Shown here piece after piece: positions 1-7,186 of a stretch of DNA of 43,111 nucleotides; within the stretch, counting starts at the first letter, position 1; every line of letters begins with the position of its first letter. Source of the stretch: Vallitaleaceae bacterium (GTDB lineage Bacteria > Bacillota > Clostridia > Lachnospirales > Vallitaleaceae); NCBI GenBank assembly GCA_028277605.1, contig JANQFZ010000067.1, positions 1-43,111 on the forward strand. Direction: 5' to 3'. The notes below the pieces were generated by a model. That model ran no database searches. It was not told where the DNA came from and saw nothing but the letters and a program-made list of their open reading frames with translations. Made by a program: the position numbers and the translations under genes.

Positions 1-118
1 AGATTTTCTCATGAAGAACTTTTTGCAACTTAAAACTTCAATATAACTATTTTATTTCCGTGTGATTTAAGCTTTTCTGCATTTTACGGAAACTCAAGTG
101 GTGTTTGATTAAGACATT

Positions 119-649
119 CTACACAGCTTTACTTTCTATCAGTCTAGCTTGATTCAAGGCATTACAAATGATAGGTATTAAGACAAGTTGAATGATAATA
201 CCGGGCATCCCTTTAACAAGAGAACCTGTTATAAAAGTAATAGGTTGTGGATACTGAGCTGCAAAAAAGGTGGCTAGAACCCATACAGATGCACCTGCTG
301 CTATTCTTCCTATGACAATACTTAAGACCAAAGATAAATGAACATTTAGATTAAGCTTTCTATTTAATAGGCTAATGGATAGTGCATAGATTGCAAGTTC
401 GGTCATCATCATAGGCAAAACAGGAAATAGTGGCGGCATACCTGTTAATAAGGTGCTAAGTAATGGCGTTAATAGACCAACTGCTGCTGCAAAAGGCATA
501 CTCAAAAAAAATCCACACAATAGAACGGGTATATGCATCGGTAATAAAACAGATCCACCACCAAAAAGATGGAATATTATCGGTAGTAAAACACCTAATG
601 AAATAAACAAACCACTTAGAATCAGTTGTTTTAACGTTTTATTTTGCAT
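119..649 (-). CDS. ECF transporter S component (substrate-binding membrane subunit)
   Basis: A 176-residue, very hydrophobic protein with about five to six membrane segments. The HIPVLLCGFF and GLLTPLLSTLLTGMPP stretches, with a Pro/Gly-rich loop between helices, resemble the small S subunits (ECF_trnsprt family) that capture a vitamin or similar micronutrient and pair with a shared EcfT/EcfA1A2 energising module. That module is not in this window, as is usual for group II ECF systems. The start ATG follows a strong AAGGAGGATTATATATC site. The substrate cannot be told from the sequence. The neighbour tgt is divergent, and the protein does not look like the QueT family, so a queuosine-precursor role is not supported. 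The upstream leader carries an intrinsic terminator, which suggests ligand-controlled transcription. Confidence 0.75.
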   Translation of the reverse strand: MQNKTLKQLILSGLFISLGVLLPIIFHLFGGGSVLLPMHIPVLLCGFFLSMPFAAAVGLLTPLLSTLLTGMPPLFPVLPMMMTELAIYALSISLLNRKLNLNVHLSLVLSIVIGRIAAGASVWVLATFFAAQYPQPITFITGSLVKGMPGIIIQLVLIPIICNALNQARLIESKAV

Positions 650-671
650 GATATATAATCCTCCTTAAAAT

Positions 672-790
672 AAAAAACCACAAATAGTACTGCTTCTTGC
701 AGTATTTCTTTGTGGTATCATTAACAAAGTTATAGTCATAGAGCCTTCATGACTCCTATTGATAGTTAATCTATCATAATTAACTGGAAA
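672..790 (-). promoter_or_regulatory. Leader with intrinsic terminator upstream of the ECF S component; possible riboswitch
   Basis: Read on the minus strand, a TTGACT box and a TAGATT box 18 nt apart are followed by about 50 nt of structured leader. A first hairpin pairs AGTCAT with ATGACT. The segment CTTTG-N12-CAAAG can pair as an antiterminator. A strong terminator follows at 715-678 (CCACAAA/TTTGTGG closing an inner TACTGC/GCAGTA stem) and then six T. The right arm of the antiterminator is shared with the left arm of the terminator, so the two are mutually exclusive. I could not match the short putative aptamer to a known riboswitch consensus. Confidence 0.55.
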
Positions 791-823
791 AAGTCAAGAA
801 TAAATACAAATATTAACCTCCCC

Positions 824-852
824 TTGAAATATCATGATAAAACGGTTATACT
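824..852 (+). promoter_or_regulatory. Sigma-A-type promoter of tgt
   Basis: TTGAAA at 824-829 and TATACT at 847-852 are separated by 17 nt, and the tgt start lies about 50 nt downstream. Confidence 0.6.
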
Positions 853-904
853 TGCTAAGGTATGAGTATAAATCTTGTATAGAACTAATAATAATGGTGA
901 TAAT

Positions 905-2032
905 ATGTATCAATTACTTAAGACTGACGGAAATGCAAAACGTGGTCAGCTTCAAACCGTTCATGGTGTTATACAGACCCCTGTTTTTATGAATGTGGGA
1001 ACAGCTGCTGCTATTAAAGGTGCTGTATCAACTCAGGATCTAAAAGAAGTTGGTTGTCAGGTTGAGTTGTCCAATACCTATCATCTTCATGTAAGACCTA
1101 GTGATGAGGTGATTAGACAATTGGGAGGACTTCATAAATTCATGGTTTGGGACAGACCAATCTTAACAGATTCAGGAGGCTTTCAAGTATTTTCTTTAAC
1201 AAAACTTAGAAAAATTAAAGAAGAAGGTGTCTATTTTTCGTCTCATGTGGATGGTAGAAAAATATTTATGGGACCTGAAGAAAGCATGCAGATTCAATCC
1301 AACCTAGGTTCTACGATAGCTATGGCTTTTGATGAATGCGCTCCCTATCCAACAGATAGGAGCTATATGCAGAACTCAGTTGATAGAACAACCAGATGGC
1401 TTTATCGTTGTAAATCAGAGCTAACTCGTTTAAATGGATTACAAAATACCGTTAATCCAAGTCAAATGCTCTTTGGTATTAATCAAGGCGGGACCTATGA
1501 GGATATTCGTATTGAGCATGCCAAGAGAATCTCTGAATTAGATCTGGATGGCTATGCAGTCGGCGGTTTGGCTGTGGGTGAGTCACATAGTGAAATGTAT
1601 AGAATTTTAGAAACCGTTGTCCCTTATCTTCCACAAAATAAACCAACTTACTTAATGGGAGTTGGTACACCAGAGAATATATTAGAAGCTGTTGATCGAG
1701 GGATTGATTTTTTTGATTGTGTTTATCCAACGAGGAACGGAAGACATGGACATGTATATACCAATCATGGTAGGCTGAATTTACTAAATGCTAAGCATCA
1801 ATTGGATGATAGACCGATTGAAGAAGGCTGTAACTGTCCAGTATGTCAAAACTACAGCCGTGCCTATATTAGACATTTGTTAAAAGCAAAAGAAATGCTT
1901 GGTATGCGTTTATGTGTTCTCCATAATCTGTATTTTTATAATCATTTGATGGAAGAAATAAGAGAAGCCATAGAAAATAATACCTACGCAGAGTATAAAA
2001 AGAAAAAGCTTGAAGCACTAAAAATCAGTTGA
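905..2032 (+). CDS. tgt: Queuine/preQ1 tRNA-guanine transglycosylase
   Basis: Exchanges guanine-34 in the anticodon of tRNAs with GUN anticodons for preQ1, the first tRNA-bound step of queuosine synthesis. With the ATG at 905, which follows a GGTGATA site, it is 375 residues, the normal length for the bacterial enzyme. A longer reading from a TTG at 875 adds ten residues without a ribosome-binding site. The base-recognition segment LTDSGGFQVFS is near residue 89, the nucleophile aspartate lies in FDCVYPTRNGRHG near residue 271, and the zinc site CNCPVC followed by a distant HN is near the C-terminus. It precedes yajC, the usual order in Clostridia. Confidence 0.97.
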   Translation: MYQLLKTDGNAKRGQLQTVHGVIQTPVFMNVGTAAAIKGAVSTQDLKEVGCQVELSNTYHLHVRPSDEVIRQLGGLHKFMVWDRPILTDSGGFQVFSLTKLRKIKEEGVYFSSHVDGRKIFMGPEESMQIQSNLGSTIAMAFDECAPYPTDRSYMQNSVDRTTRWLYRCKSELTRLNGLQNTVNPSQMLFGINQGGTYEDIRIEHAKRISELDLDGYAVGGLAVGESHSEMYRILETVVPYLPQNKPTYLMGVGTPENILEAVDRGIDFFDCVYPTRNGRHGHVYTNHGRLNLLNAKHQLDDRPIEEGCNCPVCQNYSRAYIRHLLKAKEMLGMRLCVLHNLYFYNHLMEEIREAIENNTYAEYKKKKLEALKIS

Positions 2033-2057
2033 CAGATAATGGAATACATTGTAAATT
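2029..2057 (+). promoter_or_regulatory. Promoter of yajC overlapping the tgt stop codon
   Basis: TTGACA at 2029-2034, overlapping the tgt TGA stop, and TAAATT at 2052-2057 are separated by 17 nt. The promoter can supply yajC independently of tgt. Confidence 0.5.
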
Positions 2058-2093
2058 ATAGGTAACGTGTACAACTATTAAGGAGGAAAATTA

Positions 2094-2489
2094 ATGAATA
2101 ATTTATTTCTTATTTTAGCCGAAGGCGGCGGCGGTGGAACAAGCATGGTTGGCTTTATTGCTTATATCGTCATCTTATTTGGTTTCATGTACTTTATTCT
2201 TATTAGACCACAAAGAAAGAGACAAAAGGCCGTTGACCAGATGCAGTCCGATATTAAGGTTGGAGACTCTGTGATGACCAATGGAGGTTTATATGGTAAA
2301 GTTGTGGATATCGTAAACGACGTGGTTATCTTAGAATTAGGTACAAACAAGAGTGTAAGAGTACCCATTCAGCGTTCAGCTTTAGCAGCTATTAAAGAAC
2401 CCGATTTAAGCATCAACAAATCAGAAGATGTTGAGGAAGTTAAAGAAATATCCGAAGACAAATCAAACGAATCAAAATCTAATAAGTAG
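2094..2489 (+). CDS. yajC: Preprotein translocase subunit YajC
   Basis: A 131-residue inner-membrane protein associated with the SecDF complex. After a short N-terminus containing a Gly-rich stretch there is one membrane helix (about residues 18-38) ending in the family signature FILIRPQRKRQK. The conserved cytoplasmic domain VGDSVMTNGGLYGKV follows. The C-terminal 25 residues are a charged Glu/Lys/Ser tail. The start follows AAGGAGGAAAATTA. secDF lies 2.4 kb downstream, separated by the SCIFF genes. Confidence 0.95.
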   Translation: MNNLFLILAEGGGGGTSMVGFIAYIVILFGFMYFILIRPQRKRQKAVDQMQSDIKVGDSVMTNGGLYGKVVDIVNDVVILELGTNKSVRVPIQRSALAAIKEPDLSINKSEDVEEVKEISEDKSNESKSNK

Positions 2490-2498
2490 ATAACTAAG

Positions 2499-2525
2499 AG
2501 AGCTGCTGTTCATACGGTTAGCTCT
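2499..2525 (+). terminator. Probable terminator after yajC
   Basis: The arms AGAGCT and AGCTCT enclose a 15-nt loop and are followed by a broken T-run (TTACTTTTGTTT). Weak to moderate as an intrinsic terminator. Confidence 0.4.
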
Positions 2526-2683
2526 TTACTTTTGTTTAAGCTTTGTTTTAGCTCAATTAAGTGTAACATAAGCCAATCAAAAGACACTAAAATATGGTCT
2601 TATTATATATTTCTAGAGAAGATCATCATATTTCCTATTATAGCGCAGTATAATATTATATGAAAAGTATAGGGGGTCAAACT

Positions 2684-3070
2684 ATGCGTAAGCTGCGTAA
2701 TAAACAGGAAATGAGCATGCAGACGATTATTATGTCCTTGCTAAAATCTGTGATTATCGGGTACATAGTTACAACTGTTTTTATTTTTTTATTTGCCTAT
2801 TTTGTTTATAAATATGAGCTGTCAGATCAATACATTAATATTGCTGTCATTGTTATGATGATTATTGCTACTTTTATAACAGGCTTTTCTAGCGCGAAAT
2901 GGTTAAAGAATAACCGATGGATGTATGGCGCCATATCTGGTATTATTTATTTCGTTATTCTAATTGTTGTTGCTCTATTATTTAATAAAGATAATGCGAT
3001 AGCCAGTGAAGTGGTTACGGTTTTTTTAATCTGTTTAGGCGGCGGCATGCTGGGTGGTATGATAGGCTAG
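2684..3070 (+). CDS. TIGR04086-type small membrane protein
   Basis: A 128-residue protein with about four membrane helices and a Gly-rich end (GGGMLGGMIG). This length, topology and position between yajC and the SCIFF genes fit the TIGR04086 family, known from Clostridia and Bacilli but without an assigned biochemical role. I chose the ATG at 2684 because it follows an AGGGGG site. The ATG at 2660 would sit almost at the predicted transcription start, since a TATAAT box lies at 2649-2654. Confidence 0.75.
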   Translation: MRKLRNKQEMSMQTIIMSLLKSVIIGYIVTTVFIFLFAYFVYKYELSDQYINIAVIVMMIIATFITGFSSAKWLKNNRWMYGAISGIIYFVILIVVALLFNKDNAIASEVVTVFLICLGGGMLGGMIG

Positions 3071-3111
3071 ATTGGCAAGGGTAAATTTTACTTTAATTTG
3101 ATAACCGATTA

Positions 3112-3120
3112 TGTTATAAT
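3112..3120 (+). promoter_or_regulatory. Extended -10 promoter before scfA
   Basis: TGTTATAAT (TGn plus consensus TATAAT) lies about 120 nt upstream of scfA, with only a weak -35. The intervening leader holds a 7-bp hairpin (AGTCTTA/TAAGACT) near 3169-3190. Confidence 0.45.
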
Positions 3121-3241
3121 AAACCAAGTTATAGTGTGCTGGGCTAAGTGGCTAGTACTTTATCAGATGAGTCTTATAGGTTAAGATTAAGACTTATAAC
3201 AACTCAATGTAAAGACTATCATGCAATAGGGAGGAAGTAAC

Positions 3242-3385
3242 ATGAAGCATGTCAAGACTCTAAATGGTGCTACATTGAAAAAAAGTATAAAAAAAGGCGG
3301 CTGTGGAGAATGTCAAACCTCATGTCAATCTGCTTGTAAAACATCCTGCACAGTAGGTAATCAGATATGCGAAAATAAAAACTAA
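3242..3385 (+). CDS. scfA: SCIFF six-cysteine peptide precursor
   Basis: A 47-codon gene preceded by GGGAGGAAGTAAC. The peptide begins MKHVKTLNGATLKKSIKK and contains exactly six cysteines (residues 21, 24, 28, 32, 36 and 43). The spacing CX2CX3CX3CX3CX6C is that of SCIFF peptides (six cysteines in forty-five residues). SCIFF is the ribosomally made substrate of the radical-SAM enzyme encoded next door, which in studied homologues installs a thioether (sactionine-type) link. The mature function is unknown across Clostridia. Confidence 0.95.
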   Translation: MKHVKTLNGATLKKSIKKGGCGECQTSCQSACKTSCTVGNQICENKN

Positions 3386-3394
3386 GCTTCTAAA

Positions 3395-3419
3395 AAGCAG
3401 TGACACAAAGTCGCTGCTT
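3395..3419 (+). terminator. Hairpin between scfA and scfB (possible partial terminator)
   Basis: The 10-nt arms AAGCAGTGAC and GTCGCTGCTT pair with one G-U pair around a 5-nt loop. There is no clean T-run after it. It may reduce scfB expression relative to the small, highly needed peptide gene, or protect the scfA mRNA end. Confidence 0.5.
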
Positions 3420-3445
3420 ATTTACTGACTGAAAGGAGAGTTTTC

Positions 3446-4807
3446 GTGATACATCAATATAAAATTAAAGATATGAACATTGTTTTGGACGTATATAGTG
3501 GTGCTGTACATGTCGTAGACGATCTTGTCTATGATATTATTGCCTTATATGAGAAATTAGATGAACAAGCGATTATAGAACAATTAAGTAAGGATTATGA
3601 TAAGGCAAGTCTCTTAGAAGGACTTGAAGAAGTCTGTCAGTTAGAAAAAGATAGTTTACTATTTACTAAGGATATCTATAAGGAGCTGGCACAGCCTTTT
3701 CTAAATAGAAAGCCAGTGGTTAAGGCTTTATGCTTACATGTTTCTCATGATTGTAACTTAAGATGTAAATATTGCTTTGCTGGCGAAGGGGATTATCAAT
3801 GCGGCAAAGAGGTCATGAGTAGTGAAGTAGGAAAAAAAGCTATGGATTTTCTAGTGAAAGAGTCTGGTAATAGAATTAATCTAGAGGTCGATTTCTTTGG
3901 TGGAGAGCCTTTGATGAATTTAGAAGTTATCAAAGAAATTGTAGACTATGCTAGGGGTCTTGAAAAAGAACATCATAAGAATTTTAGATTTACCATAACA
4001 ACCAATGGAGTTCTACTAAACGAAGAAGTAAGAGAATATCTTAATGATAATATGGTCAATGTTGTTCTTAGTCTTGATGGCAGAAAAAATGTTCATGATA
4101 AAATGAGACCTGCAGTAAATGGTAGCGGCAGTTATGATGTTATCATGCCTAAATTTCAAAAAATGGCAGAACTTAGGAATCAGCAAAACTACTACATAAG
4201 AGGAACTTATACACAATATAATAAGGATTTTGCAAAGGATGTTTTACATCTTGCTGATCTAGGATTCAAACAAATTTCTGTAGAACCCGTGGTCGCTTTT
4301 GATAATGAGCCTTATGCCTTAACAGAAGAAGATATTGAAGCATTAAATCAAGAATATGAAAATCTTGCAGAAGAAATGCTCAATAGAAAAAAGGAAGGAA
4401 AAGGATTTAATTTTTTCCATTTTATGATCGATTTATCACAAGGGCCATGTGTTTATAAACGTTTGGGTGGATGTGGTGCTGGTTCAGAGTATATGGCAGT
4501 AGCTCCAAAAGGAGATCTATACCCCTGTCACCAATTTGTTGGCACGGATGGATTTGTTATGGGTAATGTTTATGATGGTATTACCAATAAAAAAATGCTG
4601 AATGATTTTCAACATTGTAATGTCTACTCTAAAGAAGCATGTACCAATTGCTGGGCTAAATTTTATTGCAGCGGCGGCTGTAGTGCCAATGGTTACAGCC
4701 GACATGGTAGTATTCATGCAGTCGATGAACTGGGTTGCGAGTTACAGAAAAAAAGAGTGGAAATAGCCATCTATATGAAGGCTAGAGAGATGATGGAACA
4801 AGAGTAA
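3446..4807 (+). CDS. scfB: SCIFF radical-SAM maturase
   Basis: Radical-SAM enzyme that modifies the neighbouring ScfA peptide. The GTG start follows AAAGGAGAG. An N-terminal peptide-binding (RRE-like) region of about 90 residues leads to the CNLRCKYC cluster motif (CX3CX2C) near residue 103 that binds the 4Fe-4S/SAM cluster. FFGGEPLMN follows. The C-terminal SPASM region carries many cysteines (GPCVYKRLGGCGAG, YPCHQF, then CNVYSKEACTNCWAKFYCSGGC and a last LGCEL) expected to bind auxiliary clusters. At 453 residues it has the usual length. Order and spacing with scfA are canonical. Confidence 0.95.
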   Translation: MIHQYKIKDMNIVLDVYSGAVHVVDDLVYDIIALYEKLDEQAIIEQLSKDYDKASLLEGLEEVCQLEKDSLLFTKDIYKELAQPFLNRKPVVKALCLHVSHDCNLRCKYCFAGEGDYQCGKEVMSSEVGKKAMDFLVKESGNRINLEVDFFGGEPLMNLEVIKEIVDYARGLEKEHHKNFRFTITTNGVLLNEEVREYLNDNMVNVVLSLDGRKNVHDKMRPAVNGSGSYDVIMPKFQKMAELRNQQNYYIRGTYTQYNKDFAKDVLHLADLGFKQISVEPVVAFDNEPYALTEEDIEALNQEYENLAEEMLNRKKEGKGFNFFHFMIDLSQGPCVYKRLGGCGAGSEYMAVAPKGDLYPCHQFVGTDGFVMGNVYDGITNKKMLNDFQHCNVYSKEACTNCWAKFYCSGGCSANGYSRHGSIHAVDELGCELQKKRVEIAIYMKAREMMEQE

Positions 4808-4841
4808 AGAGTTATTTTAAGCTTACAATAAAATGTATCTA

Positions 4842-4870
4842 TTGAAATGTAATATGGGAATACTTATAAT
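4842..4870 (+). promoter_or_regulatory. Promoter of secDF
   Basis: TTGAAA at 4842-4847 and TATAAT at 4865-4870 are separated by exactly 17 nt, about 60 nt before secDF. Confidence 0.6.
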
Positions 4871-4933
4871 TAGTTTTACATGAGAGAATTTCATTATCAT
4901 ATTTTTTAAAGGTACAAAGGAGGATTATAAAGA

Positions 4934-7093
4934 ATGAAAGGGAAAAGTATTTTAAGCCTTATACTCTCACTTATAGTTATAGCAGGATCTGTACTTCTGG
5001 CTGTTTTTGGGATTGGATCGAATAAAATAGGTGGAGCAGAAAAGGTGAACTTAGGACTGGATTTAGCAGGAGGGGTGAGTATCACTTATACCACTGTTAA
5101 AGAAGGGCCAACCGATGAAGAGATAGAAGATACCATTTATAAGTTGCAAAAAAGAACAGATGATAAGAATTATACAGAAGCAGAGATTTATAGAGAAGGA
5201 GCCAATCGGATTAATGTCGATATACCCGGTGTAAAGGACGCTAATAAAGTATTAGAGGAATTAGGTAAGCCCGGTAATCTGCAATTTACAGATCCTAATG
5301 GCAATGTAGTCCTAAGCGGAGAAGACATCAAAAGTGCTAAAGCCATGGAGAATAAACAACAGATTACAGATAGGTATAATGTAGCTTTAGAGATGAACCC
5401 TAGTGGTAAGGACAAATTTGCAAAGGCTACAACAGAATTTGTCGGACAGCAGATTGCTATTGTTTATGATGGAAATATCATCAGTCAGCCTTTAGTTAAT
5501 GAGCCAATAACAGATGGTTCAGCTAGAATATCTCATATGAGATCCTTAAAAGAAGCATCCGAGCTTGCTGCAAATATAAGGATAGGTGCTCTGCCATTAG
5601 AGCTTAAGGAGTTACGTTCTAATGTGGTTGGTGCCAAACTAGGGCAGGAAGCTATTGATAGCAGTATCTTAGCAGGGTTGATTGGTATGATACTCATACT
5701 AGCCTTTATGATTATCATCTATAGAGTACAAGGATTGGCAGCCAGTTTGGCATTGGTTTTTTATGCTGCCTTAGATATTATATTGATTAGCCTGTTTGAT
5801 ATTACGCTAACCTTACCTGGTATTGCAGGTATCATTTTATCTATTGGTATGGCTGTCGATGCGAATATCATTATCTTCTCAAGAATCAAAGAGGAATTAG
5901 CCGCAGAGAAGACGTTAAGGTCAGCTGTAAAATCTGGTTTTAAAAAAGCTACCTCTGCTATTATAGATGGAAATATTACTACTTTAATAGCCTCTATTGT
6001 CCTCTATATCATGGGAACGGGACCCATTAAGGGCTTTGCTCAAACCTTAGCATTAGGTATTATTATTTCCATGTTTACGGCTTTATTTGTTACTAGAATT
6101 ATTCTTAAATCATTCGTTAACATGGGAATCAAAAACAAGGCTCTCTATGGTATTGGTAAAGCAAGAAAGATTTATTCTATTGTAGAAAGAAAAAGAACGT
6201 GGTTTACCATTTCACTGGTGGTTATTATTATTGGTTTAGCAGCAATGCCTATTTTTAATGCTACTGGGGGATCTGAACTTAATTATGATATTGAGTTTAG
6301 CGGTGGTACATCGACTCTTGTAACTATCGGTAGAGACATGACTTTAAGCGAAGCCCAGAGTGAGCTGAGTCCTATAATTGAAGAGGTAACAGGAGAAAAA
6401 AGTCCTCAATATCAAACCGTTCGAGACAAAGGACAAGTCATTATTAAAACAGCCGTATTAAGTGCTGAACAAAGAAATAATCTAGAGAGTGCACTGATAG
6501 AAAAATATCAGATTACAACAGCAGATATTGAGAGTGAAAGCATTAGTGCAACCATCAGTAGTGAAATGAAAAGGGATGCTATTATTTCTATTATCGTAGC
6601 AGCGATTTGTATCTTAATTTATATTACTATTAGATTTAGAGATTATAGATTTGGTGTTAGTGCTGTTATAGCTTTAGTTCACGATATTTTGATTGTACTA
6701 ACCGTTTACGCGGTATTTAGAGTACCTGTTAATAATTCATTTATAGCTGCTATGCTAACGATCGTTGGTTATTCTATCAATGATACAATCGTTGTATTTG
6801 ACCGTGTGAGAGAGAACCAAAAAATGATGAAACGTGGTGACTTTAAAGGACTAGTCAACAGAAGTATCAGCCAGACACTATCCAGATCTATTTATACGTC
6901 ATTAACGACTTTTGTGATGGTTACAATTCTTTACATTTTAGGTGTGGTTTCTATCAGGGAATTTGCACTTCCTCTTATGGTTGGTGTCTTAAGTGGAACG
7001 TATTCATCCATATTTATCGCCAGTCCTTTATGGCATTTCTTTAAAAGAAAAGAAGAGTACAAAATAAAAAAAGCACATAAACCAGCTAAGTAA
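4934..7093 (+). CDS. secDF: Fused protein translocase subunit SecDF
   Basis: SecDF uses the proton gradient to pull secreted proteins through SecYEG. A single 719-residue chain holds both halves. The SecD half has an N-terminal helix, the DLAGGVS signature and the periplasmic P1 domain, followed by a helix block with the GMAVDANIIIF motif. The SecF half begins near residue 415 with the GGSELNYDIEFSGGTS signature and ends with YSINDTIVVFDRVREN. In many bacteria SecD and SecF are separate, so this is the fused form, close in length to the Bacillus fusion. The start follows AAAGGAGGATTATAAAGA. Confidence 0.96.
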   Translation: MKGKSILSLILSLIVIAGSVLLAVFGIGSNKIGGAEKVNLGLDLAGGVSITYTTVKEGPTDEEIEDTIYKLQKRTDDKNYTEAEIYREGANRINVDIPGVKDANKVLEELGKPGNLQFTDPNGNVVLSGEDIKSAKAMENKQQITDRYNVALEMNPSGKDKFAKATTEFVGQQIAIVYDGNIISQPLVNEPITDGSARISHMRSLKEASELAANIRIGALPLELKELRSNVVGAKLGQEAIDSSILAGLIGMILILAFMIIIYRVQGLAASLALVFYAALDIILISLFDITLTLPGIAGIILSIGMAVDANIIIFSRIKEELAAEKTLRSAVKSGFKKATSAIIDGNITTLIASIVLYIMGTGPIKGFAQTLALGIIISMFTALFVTRIILKSFVNMGIKNKALYGIGKARKIYSIVERKRTWFTISLVVIIIGLAAMPIFNATGGSELNYDIEFSGGTSTLVTIGRDMTLSEAQSELSPIIEEVTGEKSPQYQTVRDKGQVIIKTAVLSAEQRNNLESALIEKYQITTADIESESISATISSEMKRDAIISIIVAAICILIYITIRFRDYRFGVSAVIALVHDILIVLTVYAVFRVPVNNSFIAAMLTIVGYSINDTIVVFDRVRENQKMMKRGDFKGLVNRSISQTLSRSIYTSLTTFVMVTILYILGVVSIREFALPLMVGVLSGTYSSIFIASPLWHFFKRKEEYKIKKAHKPAK

Positions 7094-7134
7094 GTGTTGA
7101 ATACAGTAAAATTTGATATATAGTAAACGATCAC

Positions 7135-7173
7135 GGGTGAATGTGTGCGCTCCATGCATTCACCCCTGTTTTT
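7135..7173 (+). terminator. Intrinsic terminator after secDF, just upstream of the recJ start
   Basis: The perfect 9-bp arms GGGTGAATG (7135-7143) and CATTCACCC (7157-7165) are followed by CTGTTTTT. The T-run abuts the recJ ribosome-binding site (CAGGAGATTAATT), so read-through or opening of this stem would set how much recJ is made from the upstream promoter. Confidence 0.75.
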
Positions 7174-7186
7174 CAGGAGATTAATT

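Noticed and set aside
453..668. 71-codon plus-strand frame antisense to the ECF S component
   Set aside because: A shadow frame over a clear membrane-protein gene, with no ribosome-binding site.
672..790. preQ1 riboswitch, suggested by the nearby tgt
   Set aside because: The conserved preQ1-I and preQ1-II core sequences are not present, and the leader belongs to the divergent ECF gene, which does not look like QueT.
875..904. Upstream TTG start for tgt
   Set aside because: No ribosome-binding site. The ATG at 905 has GGTGATA before it and gives the family length.
7145..7186. Upstream GTG start for recJ
   Set aside because: It lies in the loop of the secDF terminator. The ATG at 7187 follows AGGAGA at good spacing.
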